DNA of 64,000 nucleotides. Origin: Pseudonocardia humida. GTDB lineage: Bacteria > Actinomycetota > Actinomycetes > Mycobacteriales > Pseudonocardiaceae. Position numbers and translations under genes: made by a program. The first letter of the stretch is position 1; the number at the start of each line of letters is the position of its first letter. Below the pieces are notes generated by a model. That model worked only from the letters and a program-made list of their open reading frames with translations, had not been told where the DNA came from and did no database searches. Shown here one piece after another: positions 1 to 7,687 of the stretch. The stretch is taken from the NCBI RefSeq assembly GCF_023898865.1, contig NZ_JAGSOV010000053.1:1-64000 (forward strand), written 5' to 3'.

Positions 1-25
1 CCACCCCCCGCGGTTGGGGGGGTGG
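1..25 (-). terminator. GC-rich hairpin, probable terminator of the GHL15-like gene
   Basis: Arms CCACCCCCC (1-9) and GGGGGGTGG (17-25) are perfectly complementary around a 7-base loop. The hairpin lies about 50 bases past the stop of the leftward gene that ends at 74. No T-tract is visible, as is common for actinobacterial terminators. The window edge prevents checking what lies beyond. Confidence 0.5.
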
Positions 26-73
26 TGGTCCGCCCCCCGGCCCCGCCCGTCTCACCACCCCCACGCCCGGCGA

Positions 74-1333
74 TCACTCCCCGGACCCTTCGACGAGCAC
101 CAGGCCGTCGGCGGCCGGCACCGTCAGGGTGGTGCCGACGGGGGCGCCGTTGAGGTCGGTGAGGCCGTTGGGCAGCGGCACGTCGAGGTCCTCGGAGGTC
201 GGGTTGACCACCGCGTAGCCGCGTTCGAACTCGCGCATCCAGGCGCCCTCGTCGGTGGCCTCCGCGTCGCCGCGCGGCGCGCCCAGGTCGGCGGCCTGGG
301 CGACGGTCCACTCCGGCTCCTTGTAGCCCACCTCGTGCGCGGCGCTCCAGCAGACCCCGGGCCCGGCCAGCAGGGCGGCCCCGGCGGCGCCGGTCTCGGC
401 GGCGCGGTCGTCGCCCGCGGTGACCAGCAGGGTGAGCCGGTCGGGGTCGGCCGCCGTCTCCAGCAGCTCGGTCCAACCGCTGCCCTCCCAGGTGAGCAGG
501 CGGTCGTCGGCGCGCTGGGCGAAGTTCTCCTCCATCGCGCCGCCGAAGCGGGAGTGCTCGAGCCAGCGGCCCGGGTAGAGCCGGGCCTCGGACACGTTCG
601 GGACCAGCTTCTTGCCCTCGCCGGCCAGCCGCTCCCCGACGACCGTGATCATCTCGTCGAGGCCGTCGCGGATGAGCTGGTCGGTCTCGGCGGCGCTGTC
701 GGTGCCCTCGAGTACGGCGTCGGAGTAGAAGCGCAGGGTGGCGAAGTCGTTGTCGGCGAACACGCCGTCCCAGCCGTTCTCGACGACCTCGTCGGTGACG
801 GCGTCGGCCCACGCCTGCTGGTAGGAGGGCTCCCACACGGTCATCTGCCAGTGCTGGGGGTAGCCGTCCCACTCGATGCGGTTGCCGTCGGTGTCGGTGG
901 CGAACCACTCCGGGTTGTCGCTCTCCGCGGCGGCGAACCCGATGCCGGTGGGCTGGTGCTCGGCGTCGCTGCCGTCGTCCTGCACGGCGCCCGCGTAGTC
1001 GCGGGTGGAGGAGAAGTCCTTGTAGACCAGCACCGTGATGTCCGGGTCGAGCTCCTTGAGCCGCCGCAGCGCGTCGACCTCCCACGCGTTGAGCACGACC
1101 ACGCCGTAGCGGCCGGCCGCTGCCTCGAGCTCGCGCTCGGTGGGGCGGTCGCCGATGGCGTACCAGAGGCCGCCGCAGTGCCCGGCGGTCGACGCCGTGC
1201 CCGGCTCACCCGGGCCGTCGAGGGCGATGTTGCCGCCGCCGCCGTGCCCGCCCCCCTGTTCGCCGGTGGTGCACCCGGCCACCACGAGCAGCACGAGGGC
1301 GAGAGCGAAGGCCGAGCGCCGCATGACGATCAT
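74..1333 (-). CDS. secreted lipoprotein, putative glycoside hydrolase (GHL15-like)
   Basis: The 419-residue product starts with a lipoprotein signal: a basic start, a hydrophobic run (LALVLLVVAGC) and a lipobox cysteine near residue 21. The rest resembles the TIM-barrel 'hypothetical glycosyl hydrolase 15' group. It has strands built around VVLNAWEVDALRRL, a VLVYKDFSSTRDYAG segment, and a WDGVFADNDF segment with acidic residues typical of barrel ends. Catalytic residues cannot be assigned with certainty. The gene lies 27 bases downstream of the GT39 gene on the same strand, so the two probably form an operon, and the setting suggests processing of a surface polysaccharide outside the cell. 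The start has a GGGGTG ribosome-binding site; an ATG three codons later is the alternative. Confidence 0.7.
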   Translation of the reverse strand: MIVMRRSAFALALVLLVVAGCTTGEQGGGHGGGGNIALDGPGEPGTASTAGHCGGLWYAIGDRPTERELEAAAGRYGVVVLNAWEVDALRRLKELDPDITVLVYKDFSSTRDYAGAVQDDGSDAEHQPTGIGFAAAESDNPEWFATDTDGNRIEWDGYPQHWQMTVWEPSYQQAWADAVTDEVVENGWDGVFADNDFATLRFYSDAVLEGTDSAAETDQLIRDGLDEMITVVGERLAGEGKKLVPNVSEARLYPGRWLEHSRFGGAMEENFAQRADDRLLTWEGSGWTELLETAADPDRLTLLVTAGDDRAAETGAAGAALLAGPGVCWSAAHEVGYKEPEWTVAQAADLGAPRGDAEATDEGAWMREFERGYAVVNPTSEDLDVPLPNGLTDLNGAPVGTTLTVPAADGLVLVEGSGE

Positions 1334-1360
1334 TGTTCACCCCGTGGGGTGAAGCACCGG

Positions 1361-2899
1361 TCAACGATCCGTGCGCAGCCGGTACCAATCCCCGACGGGT
1401 GTGGAGCGCACCTGCTCGTACTCGTTCGCGATCAACCGGGCCACGGCGGGGCCGCGCTCCGGGACCACCGCGACGTTGAGCGCCGTGACCAGCACCACGT
1501 CGGGCCGTGCCACGGCCAGCGTGTCGGCCATCTCGGCGAACTGCGCCGTCGTGTAGAGCTCGGGCGACCAGCCGTTGATCCGCACCGGCATCCGCGCCCC
1601 CGCCGCCAGCTGGAACGTCGGGTCGCCGAACACCATCAGGGACTCGCCGGGCCGGTAGCCGATCGCCGCCAGCTCCCGCTGGGCGGTGGGCAGCGTCCCC
1701 AGCTCGGCCAGCCGCGCCCGGCTGTCGGCGGTGAACCCGTTGCCCAGCATCGTCGGGCGCTCGGCACCGAGGACGCCGAAGTAGAGCAGCGGCGCGGTGC
1801 TGAGGGCGAGCACGGCCACCACCAGGGGGCGGCCGAGCCACCCCGCATCCCGCAGCTGCCGCAGGCCCAGGGCGGCCAGCCCGACCAGGGCGGGCGTCAG
1901 CTGGGTCCAGTGGTACGGCCACCACAGCTGGATCAGGATGCCCACCAGCCCGACCACCAGCCAGGCCAGCAGGGCCATGCCGAGCGGGTCGCGCCTGCGC
2001 AGGACGCCCGGCAGCGCCGCCGCGGCCAGCAGCAGCGCCGGGGCGAGCAGGCCGACGTAGCGCGTCGAGCCCTCGACGAGGCGGTCGAGCGAGCGGGCGC
2101 CGGGCAGCCCGAGCATCTGCCCGGGGAACACCAGCCACGTCTCCAGCGCGGCCCCCAGCGACCCGGCGGCCGCCAGCCACACGAGCACGGCCACGACCGG
2201 CGCCAACGCCCCCGCGGCCACCAGCCCGACCCGGGTGAGCAGCACCGACCGCACCGGCTCGCCGCGGCGCCCCGCCGCGACCGCCTCGACCAGCAGCCAC
2301 GCCAGCACCGCCGCCACCGGCACCGCCGCCGTCCACAGCTTCAGCACGCCGACCACGCCGATGCACAGCCCGGCCAGCAGCAGCCGCGCGGTGCTCGGCC
2401 GCCGGGTGATCAGGACGAGCGCCGCGATCATCGGCAGGCACACCAGCTGCTCGATCTGCCCCAGGTCGAACGCCCGCGCCGGGAGCAGCATGGCCGCGGT
2501 GGCCGCCACCCCCGTCCAGCGCGCGATGACCGGGCCGACCCGGTCGCGCACGAGCACGGCGACCAGCACCGCCGTGAGCACCGCGATCAGCACGTCGAGG
2601 GTGCGGGTGACGACGGGCGCGTAGCCGAACAGGGCCTGCACGGGCCCGTAGAGGAGGTAGACCCCGGGCTGCTTGATGTCCCAGACCTCGCTGTAGAGCG
2701 CCCGCCCCTCCATCAGCTCCCGGCCGACCACCGCCCACAGGGCGTGGTCGCCGTAGTAGGGGAGCCAGATCAGGCCGTAGGCGTACACGGTGAGGAACGC
2801 CACCGCGACGGCCCACGCCACCTGTTCAGGACGCGCCCGCCCCGCGGCGATCGTGCGGACCCTGACCGAACCCCGAGCGAATTCCCCGACTGCACCCAC
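1361..2899 (-). CDS. polytopic membrane glycosyltransferase (GT39/PMT_2-like)
   Basis: The 512-residue protein has about ten hydrophobic helices. The first extracytoplasmic loop carries YYGDHALW, then a GRALYSEVWDIKQPG stretch, as expected of polyprenyl-phosphate-sugar-dependent GT-C transferases (PMT/ArnT type), where a loop-1 acidic residue is catalytic. It likely transfers a lipid-linked sugar outside the membrane. The start is a GTG set inside a perfect 10-base palindrome (CCCACGTGGG, 2895-2904), so translation start and a possible operator overlap. The GHL15-like lipoprotein gene follows closely. Donor and acceptor cannot be read from sequence. Confidence 0.75.
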   Translation of the reverse strand: MGAVGEFARGSVRVRTIAAGRARPEQVAWAVAVAFLTVYAYGLIWLPYYGDHALWAVVGRELMEGRALYSEVWDIKQPGVYLLYGPVQALFGYAPVVTRTLDVLIAVLTAVLVAVLVRDRVGPVIARWTGVAATAAMLLPARAFDLGQIEQLVCLPMIAALVLITRRPSTARLLLAGLCIGVVGVLKLWTAAVPVAAVLAWLLVEAVAAGRRGEPVRSVLLTRVGLVAAGALAPVVAVLVWLAAAGSLGAALETWLVFPGQMLGLPGARSLDRLVEGSTRYVGLLAPALLLAAAALPGVLRRRDPLGMALLAWLVVGLVGILIQLWWPYHWTQLTPALVGLAALGLRQLRDAGWLGRPLVVAVLALSTAPLLYFGVLGAERPTMLGNGFTADSRARLAELGTLPTAQRELAAIGYRPGESLMVFGDPTFQLAAGARMPVRINGWSPELYTTAQFAEMADTLAVARPDVVLVTALNVAVVPERGPAVARLIANEYEQVRSTPVGDWYRLRTDR

Positions 2900-3466
2900 G
2901 TGGGAGGAATCGACACGGAAGCCCGGAATGTCACCGATCAGGAGAACTATCTGTGATCATCCGACAACTGGAGGTATGCGGATTACTACAGAAGGTGGTT
3001 GACCGAGTGGACTCTGTGTGTATGACGCTGCAGGGTGGGTAAACGAATTCGGATGGGGTGAGGGCCGCCTCCGGCGGAGCCTTCGGCTCGGGTCCGGTGG
3101 GGCCGCCGGCGGTTACTGTGCGTTCGCCAGGCATGTCCGCGCCGCGGGCGCCCTCAGGTCGAGCAGGGCTCCGGGGGCCGCCGCGCCCTCACCGGGGCGG
3201 GGCTCGCCTTCACAGAGGCGGCGTGGTCCTCGCGGGGGTCACGGCACCTGCGAAGACCCCACAGACCCTGCGACGTGGCCGAGGACCCCGCGGCGGGAGA
3301 TCAACACGGTCGGGAGTCGACCCGAGCACCCCACCGGACCTCCACCCCGGGTCCTCCCCTCGAGCCCCCTGCTCGGATCAGAGGTCGCCCGCCGCGCAGG
3401 CCCTGCCGGAGGCGCCCTTCACCCCGACCGCACCGAGCCCGGAGAAGCCGCCCGGAGCGAGCCCCG
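2900..3466. other. 567-base intergenic region with inverted flanks and palindromic element copy A
   Basis: No convincing gene is seen. The region lies downstream of the leftward sugar-transferase gene and upstream of the leftward GT39 gene. At 3056-3082 there is GGGGTGAGGGCCGCCTCCGG followed by CGGAGCC. A close inverted copy (GGGGTGAAGGGCGCCTCCGG then CAGGGCC) reads leftward at about 3398-3424, so the two flank the core palindrome at 3223-3277. No transposase gene fits between them. Confidence 0.6.
3223..3277 (-). repeat. dispersed palindromic intergenic element, copy A
   Basis: Read on the minus strand this is a 17-base arm, a CGTG loop and a 17-base arm, preceded by a CACGTCGCAGGGTCTGT-like leader. 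It aligns without gaps to copies B (12906-12960) and C (51014-51067). Thirteen of 17 arm positions can pair here, so this is the most degenerate of the three. It lies downstream of the sugar-transferase gene. Confidence 0.75.
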
Positions 3467-4993
3467 TCAGTGCTGCCCGCTCCGGAAGATCTCCCGGAAC
3501 GTGAGCAGGATGATCTTCAGGTCGAGCCAGAGCGACCAGTTGGCGATGTAGTAGTTGTCGTAGCGGCTGCGGTCGGCGATCGACGTGTCGCCGCGCAGGC
3601 CGTTGACCTGCGCCAGGCCGGTGAGGCCCGCGGGCACCCGGTGGCGGGCCCAGTAGCGGTCGTGGACCTCGGAGAACTGGCGGACGAAGCCGGGGCGCTC
3701 CGGTCTCGGGCCGACCAGGCTCATGTCGCCGCGCAGGACGTTCCACAGCTGCGGGAGCTCGTCGATGGAGCTGCGCCGCAGGAAGCGGCCGACGGGGCCG
3801 ATGCGCGGGTCGCCCGCGATGTTCCAGGTGGTCTGCGCCTCGGCCTCGGTGGCCGGGCGCATGCTGCGGAACTTGAGCAGCGTGAAGATGCGGCTGTCCA
3901 GGCCGACGCGCTCCTGGCGGAACAGCACCGGGCGACCGCTCTCGATGAGCACGGCGAGCGCGGCGATGCCCAGGACCGGGGCCAGCAGCAGCAGGGCCAG
4001 GCCGGAGAGCACGCAGTCCAGGCCGCGCTTGACCCACCAGCTGAACCGGGCGGTCGGCGCGCTGGTCACGCGGACGAGCGGGTAGCCGCGCAGGCGCTCG
4101 ATGTGCGGGGCGTCGTGGTAGAGCTCCCACATCCGGGGCACCAGCAGGATCGTCGCGCCCTGGCTGTGCGCGGTGATCGCGGCGTCGATGACCTGGGCGT
4201 CGGTGGCGTGGCTGAAGGCGATGACGACCGCGCTGGCGCGCTGCTGGACGATCGCGTCCTGCAGGTCGCCACGCAGCACCGGCAGCGGGAGGGTGGTGCC
4301 CGGCATCGGCGGGGCCTTGTCGAGGAAGCCGACGGGGAGCAGACCGAACTCGGGGTGGTCGTTCATCGAGTGGACGAGGTCGATCCCGAGGGGGCCGCTG
4401 CCCAGCACGATCGTGCGCTCGCAGCGGCCGAAGCGCCGCCGCGCCCACCGCCCGACCTGGAACACCGCCATCCGCAGCGGGGCGCTGATCAGCAGGAACA
4501 GCACGACCGTCCAGGAGATCGCGGTGTTCATCTCGTGGTCGGCGGTGCGCAGCAGGGCGAGCACGGCCAGCAGGCCGAAGGCCCCCGCCGTGCTGGCCAG
4601 CTCGCGGGGCAGGTCGTGGTAGTAGCTCAGCCACAGCCGGCGGCGGTAGAGCTGGGCCGTGGCGCGGGCGCCCAGCATCGCCACGCCGATGGCCAGGCCC
4701 CACTTCCAGGTGGGGCCGCCGATGAGGGCGGCGGCCGTGGCGGCCACCAGGTCGACGACGATCAGCAGCACGGTGACGCCGCTGAAGCGCTCCAGCAGGG
4801 GGCGCTTGGCCGCGGCGCGCTGGGCGTCGGGGCGGTGCCCGAGCCGCTGCAGGGGCAGGGCGCCGAGCACCGCTTCGACGTCGGACCGCGTGGCCGGCCT
4901 GGTCGCGGCCGGCCGGCGCTCCTCGGTCTCGGTCCCCTGGTCGACGGCCGGGATCCCGGACGGACTGGTGGACGACGGGCTGGTCATCGTCAT
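3467..4993 (-). CDS. exopolysaccharide-initiating polyprenyl phosphoglycosyltransferase (WcaJ-type)
   Basis: The 508-residue protein has four N-terminal membrane helices (first roughly residues 55-200), a nucleotide-fold middle domain, and a C-terminal bacterial sugar transferase domain. That domain begins with KRGLDCVLSGLALLLL and contains FRQERVG, LLKFRSM and the hallmark SSIDELPQLWNVLRGD followed by MSLVGPRPE. Such enzymes load a sugar-1-phosphate onto undecaprenyl phosphate to start a polysaccharide repeat. I chose ATG 4993, preceded by GGGAAG; an upstream in-frame start at 5032 lacks support. It is divergent from the GT2 gene. A second enzyme of this kind is encoded at 14013-15347. Confidence 0.9.
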   Translation of the reverse strand: MTMTSPSSTSPSGIPAVDQGTETEERRPAATRPATRSDVEAVLGALPLQRLGHRPDAQRAAAKRPLLERFSGVTVLLIVVDLVAATAAALIGGPTWKWGLAIGVAMLGARATAQLYRRRLWLSYYHDLPRELASTAGAFGLLAVLALLRTADHEMNTAISWTVVLFLLISAPLRMAVFQVGRWARRRFGRCERTIVLGSGPLGIDLVHSMNDHPEFGLLPVGFLDKAPPMPGTTLPLPVLRGDLQDAIVQQRASAVVIAFSHATDAQVIDAAITAHSQGATILLVPRMWELYHDAPHIERLRGYPLVRVTSAPTARFSWWVKRGLDCVLSGLALLLLAPVLGIAALAVLIESGRPVLFRQERVGLDSRIFTLLKFRSMRPATEAEAQTTWNIAGDPRIGPVGRFLRRSSIDELPQLWNVLRGDMSLVGPRPERPGFVRQFSEVHDRYWARHRVPAGLTGLAQVNGLRGDTSIADRSRYDNYYIANWSLWLDLKIILLTFREIFRSGQH

Positions 4994-5296
4994 ATCAGTG
5001 AACTTCCCTGCCTCGCGGACGCCGCCCTGCACCGACGACAGTCGGTGACCAGCGGCCGTGCGATCGCCGCTGGGTCGGGTGGTGGTCGTTGAGCCCCCCG
5101 GCTCCGATGTCCCACAACGGTCTTTCGCTCGATCGTGTGTGTCCGTTAGCGTTCTGTGACGCGTGTCCGAATGTACTACTCGTGCCCCCGGCCCAATCGG
5201 ATCCTGCCAGGTTGTGCAACTACGCCATCGGGTGACACCTACCGCACAACCGCTCTACACGGTAACGGTAGCGTGCTCCCCATCGACGAGACACAC
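4994..5296. promoter_or_regulatory. divergent promoter region between sugar transferase and GT2
   Basis: This 303-base gap between divergently transcribed polysaccharide genes holds no supported gene. It contains several AT-richer patches, including GTTAGCGT near 5147 and GGTAACGGTAGCGT near 5260-5273, which resemble actinobacterial -10 elements. No clear inverted repeat was found. Because the GT2 start is uncertain, part of the right side may be coding or 5' UTR. Confidence 0.4.
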
Positions 5297-6181
5297 ATGT
5301 CACAGGAGGTAGCGGCGACCACGCCGGGGGACGGCCATGAGCACGGACGGGTGACCGTCGTGCCTGCTCAGGCCGATCACGGTGAGCGTGGACTGCCGAC
5401 CGGGGGGAACGAGACCGGGAGCCTCGTGGGTGCGGTGGCCCACGTGGTCCTGCCTGCGTACAACGAGCAGGCTTCACTGCCGTCGCTTTTGCGTCGGCTC
5501 GCCGCCGCGGCGGCCACCGAGCGGATCGTGGTCTGGGTCGTCGACGACGGCTCGGCCGACGGCACGGCCGACGTCGCCGAGGCCGGCGCGCCCGGTCTGG
5601 ACGTCCGGCTGGTGCGCCACCCGCAGAACATGGGCCTCGGCCAGGCCGTGCAGACCGGGATCCGGTCCGTGCTCGACGCCGCCGACCCGGACGACTTCGT
5701 GGTCGTCATGGACGCCGACGACACGCACGACCCGGCGATGATCCGCAAGATGCACGAGCGCATCGACCAGGGCGCCGACGTCGTCATCTGCTCGCGGTTC
5801 GTGGCGGGCGGCGACGACAGCACCGCACCGCCGTTCCGGCGGCTGCTCTCGCGCGGTGCCGCGGTCACGTTCGAGCGCATGCTCGGGCTCGACGGCGTGC
5901 ACGACTTCACCAGCGGCTTCCGGGCCTACCGGGTCAGCCTGCTGGCGCGCGCGGCCAAGCACTGGGGGGAGCGGCTCGTGGAGGAGCGCGGCTTCGCCTG
6001 CATGGTCGAGCTGCTGCTCAAGCTGCGGCACTGCAACCCCGTCATCGACGAGGTCCCGCTGGTGCTGCAGTACGACCGCAAGCAGAGCGCCAGCAAGCTC
6101 AAGCTGCGCCGCACGATCGGCCAGTACATGAAGCTGCTGGCGCGCGACCGGCTCGCGCCCGCGCCGTTCAAGGCGCTGTGA
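5297..6181 (+). CDS. family 2 glycosyltransferase (polyprenol-phosphate-mannose-synthase-like)
   Basis: The GT-A fold is shown by VVLPAYNEQASLPSLL, the nucleotide motif VVDDGSADGTADVAEA and the metal-binding region VVMDADDTHDP. A conserved FTSGFRAYR segment follows. There are no membrane helices, so it should act at the cytoplasmic face. It probably transfers a sugar from a nucleotide donor to polyprenyl phosphate or a growing lipid-linked glycan. ATG 5297 lacks a good ribosome-binding site; a GTG at 5351, which still precedes the catalytic domain, is an alternative. The FAD oxidoreductase gene begins 69 bases downstream and is probably co-transcribed. Confidence 0.85.
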   Translation: MSQEVAATTPGDGHEHGRVTVVPAQADHGERGLPTGGNETGSLVGAVAHVVLPAYNEQASLPSLLRRLAAAAATERIVVWVVDDGSADGTADVAEAGAPGLDVRLVRHPQNMGLGQAVQTGIRSVLDAADPDDFVVVMDADDTHDPAMIRKMHERIDQGADVVICSRFVAGGDDSTAPPFRRLLSRGAAVTFERMLGLDGVHDFTSGFRAYRVSLLARAAKHWGERLVEERGFACMVELLLKLRHCNPVIDEVPLVLQYDRKQSASKLKLRRTIGQYMKLLARDRLAPAPFKAL

Positions 6182-6250
6182 CCCGAGCCAGTGACCACGC
6201 TCTCACCAGCGACGACTGCGAGATAGTAGTTCCATGACCGAGGCACTTCG

Positions 6251-7588
6251 ATGACCACTGCGATCGTCCTCGGCGGCGGGATCTCCGGTCTCGCCGCCGC
6301 GCACCGCCTTGGCCGCGCCGGGGTGCGGGTGACGCTTCTCGAAGCGTCCCCGCAGCTCGGCGGCCTCGGCACGTTCTTCGCCCGCGAGGGTCGGTCGGTG
6401 GAGCGCTTCTACCACTGCGTGATGCCGACCGACGAGCACCTCCTGCCGCTGCTGGAGGAGCTGGGGCTGCGCGAGTCCATCATGTGGAAGCCCACGACGA
6501 TGGGCATGGTGGTCGAGGGCAAGCGGTACCCGTTCAACACCGCGATCGACCTGATCAGGTTCACGCCGCTGTCGTTCCTGCGGCGGATCCGGTTCGGCGT
6601 CATGTCCCTGCTGCTGCGCCGCCTCGGGCGCGGCAAGGACCTGGACAACATCCGCATCGGCGACTGGTTGCGCGGCCTCTACGGCGACGTCATCTGGAAG
6701 CGGATGCTCATCCCGATGCTGGGCTCGAAGTTCGGGGCCCGGTTCGGCGACGTGCCGGCGCTGTACGTGTGGCAGCGGCTGGGTCGGGAGAAGAACGTGG
6801 CCACCCGCGGCTACCCGGCCGGCGGCTACGAGTCGATCATCGACGGGCTGCGGGCCTCGATCGAGGCCACCGGCGCCGACGTGCGCACGGAGGCGAAGGT
6901 CTCCGCGCTCTCGGCCGACGGCGCCGGTGTGCGTGTGACGCTCGCCTCCGGCGAGGAGATCACCGCCGACTGGGCCGTCTCGACGCTGCCGCTGCCGACG
7001 CTGCGCGATGTGGCCGACGACACGCTGGCGCCGAAGCTGCCCACGGTGTCCCTGGAGTACCAGGGCGTGGTCAACGTGCTGTTCTTCCTGCGCAAGCGGC
7101 TCGACGGGCACTACTGGGCCCCGGTGATCGACTCGGGCACCGAGTTCGACGGCGTGATCGAGATGTCGGAGCTGTCGGGCCAGCACGACGGGCTGCACCT
7201 GGTGTACGTGATGCACTACTGCAACCGCGAGAGCGAGCTGTTCCAGGACACCGACGAGGCGATCGCGCAGCGGTGGACCGAGCAGCTGCTGGCCACCTAC
7301 CCCGACCGGATCACCGCGGACGACGTCGCCGAGGTGCGCGTGTTCCGGGCCCCGTTCGTGGAGCCGATCTACCCGCTGGGCTACTCGGCGGTCCAACCGG
7401 CCGACGAGATCACCGGCACCCGGCTGCTGCTGGCCACCACCACCCAGGTCTACCCCGAGGTGACCAGCTGGAACTCCAGCACCGGAGTGGCCGGACGGGT
7501 GGTCGACCGGCTGCTCGCCCGCGACCGCGACCGCACGGCGGGCGGGAACCGGCCGGAGAAGGCGCGTACGGAGGAGCTCTCCGCCTGA
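6251..7588 (+). CDS. NAD(P)/FAD-dependent oxidoreductase (protoporphyrinogen-oxidase/amine-oxidase-like)
   Basis: The 445-residue protein opens with a Rossmann FAD-binding motif (VLGGGISGLAAAHRL), then LLEASPQLGGLGTFF, typical of the amine-oxidase/phytoene-desaturase superfamily. A second dinucleotide-binding region (GYPAGGYESIIDGL) and a C-terminal LLLATTTQVYPEVTSWN region fit the fold. Members beside GT2 genes in polysaccharide clusters are thought to modify lipid-linked sugars (UDP-galactopyranose mutase is a distant relative), but the substrate cannot be deduced. The likely start is ATG 6251. It is followed by the leader ORF and the Wzc-like gene on the same strand. Confidence 0.8.
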   Translation: MTTAIVLGGGISGLAAAHRLGRAGVRVTLLEASPQLGGLGTFFAREGRSVERFYHCVMPTDEHLLPLLEELGLRESIMWKPTTMGMVVEGKRYPFNTAIDLIRFTPLSFLRRIRFGVMSLLLRRLGRGKDLDNIRIGDWLRGLYGDVIWKRMLIPMLGSKFGARFGDVPALYVWQRLGREKNVATRGYPAGGYESIIDGLRASIEATGADVRTEAKVSALSADGAGVRVTLASGEEITADWAVSTLPLPTLRDVADDTLAPKLPTVSLEYQGVVNVLFFLRKRLDGHYWAPVIDSGTEFDGVIEMSELSGQHDGLHLVYVMHYCNRESELFQDTDEAIAQRWTEQLLATYPDRITADDVAEVRVFRAPFVEPIYPLGYSAVQPADEITGTRLLLATTTQVYPEVTSWNSSTGVAGRVVDRLLARDRDRTAGGNRPEKARTEELSA

Positions 7589-7645
7589 GAAGCTGACCGG
7601 CGGGGTGGGCCGCGGTGGTTCCGGCGCTTCGAGAGGAGTTCCGCG

Positions 7646-7687
7646 ATGACTGTCACGCGCTCGACGGCCACGGCGGCCGCGCGATGA
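7646..7687 (+). CDS. 13-codon leader ORF coupled to the Wzc-like gene
   Basis: A strong ribosome-binding site (GAGAGGAG, 7631-7638) precedes ATG 7646. This opens a 13-residue peptide, MTVTRSTATAAAR, whose TGA stop (7685-7687) overlaps the ATG of the downstream gene at 7684 in an ATGA arrangement. The downstream gene has no good site of its own, so it is probably translated by coupling. The peptide has no obvious regulatory codon run. Confidence 0.5.
   Translation: MTVTRSTATAAAR

Noticed and set aside
14..2956. 980-residue open frame on the plus strand
   Set aside because: Arg/Gly/Pro/His-rich shadow of the GT39 and GHL15-like genes on the other strand; no domain and no ribosome-binding site.
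3056..3424. Insertion sequence
   Set aside because: Inverted flanks exist but no transposase frame or target duplication was seen, so only a non-autonomous element is considered.
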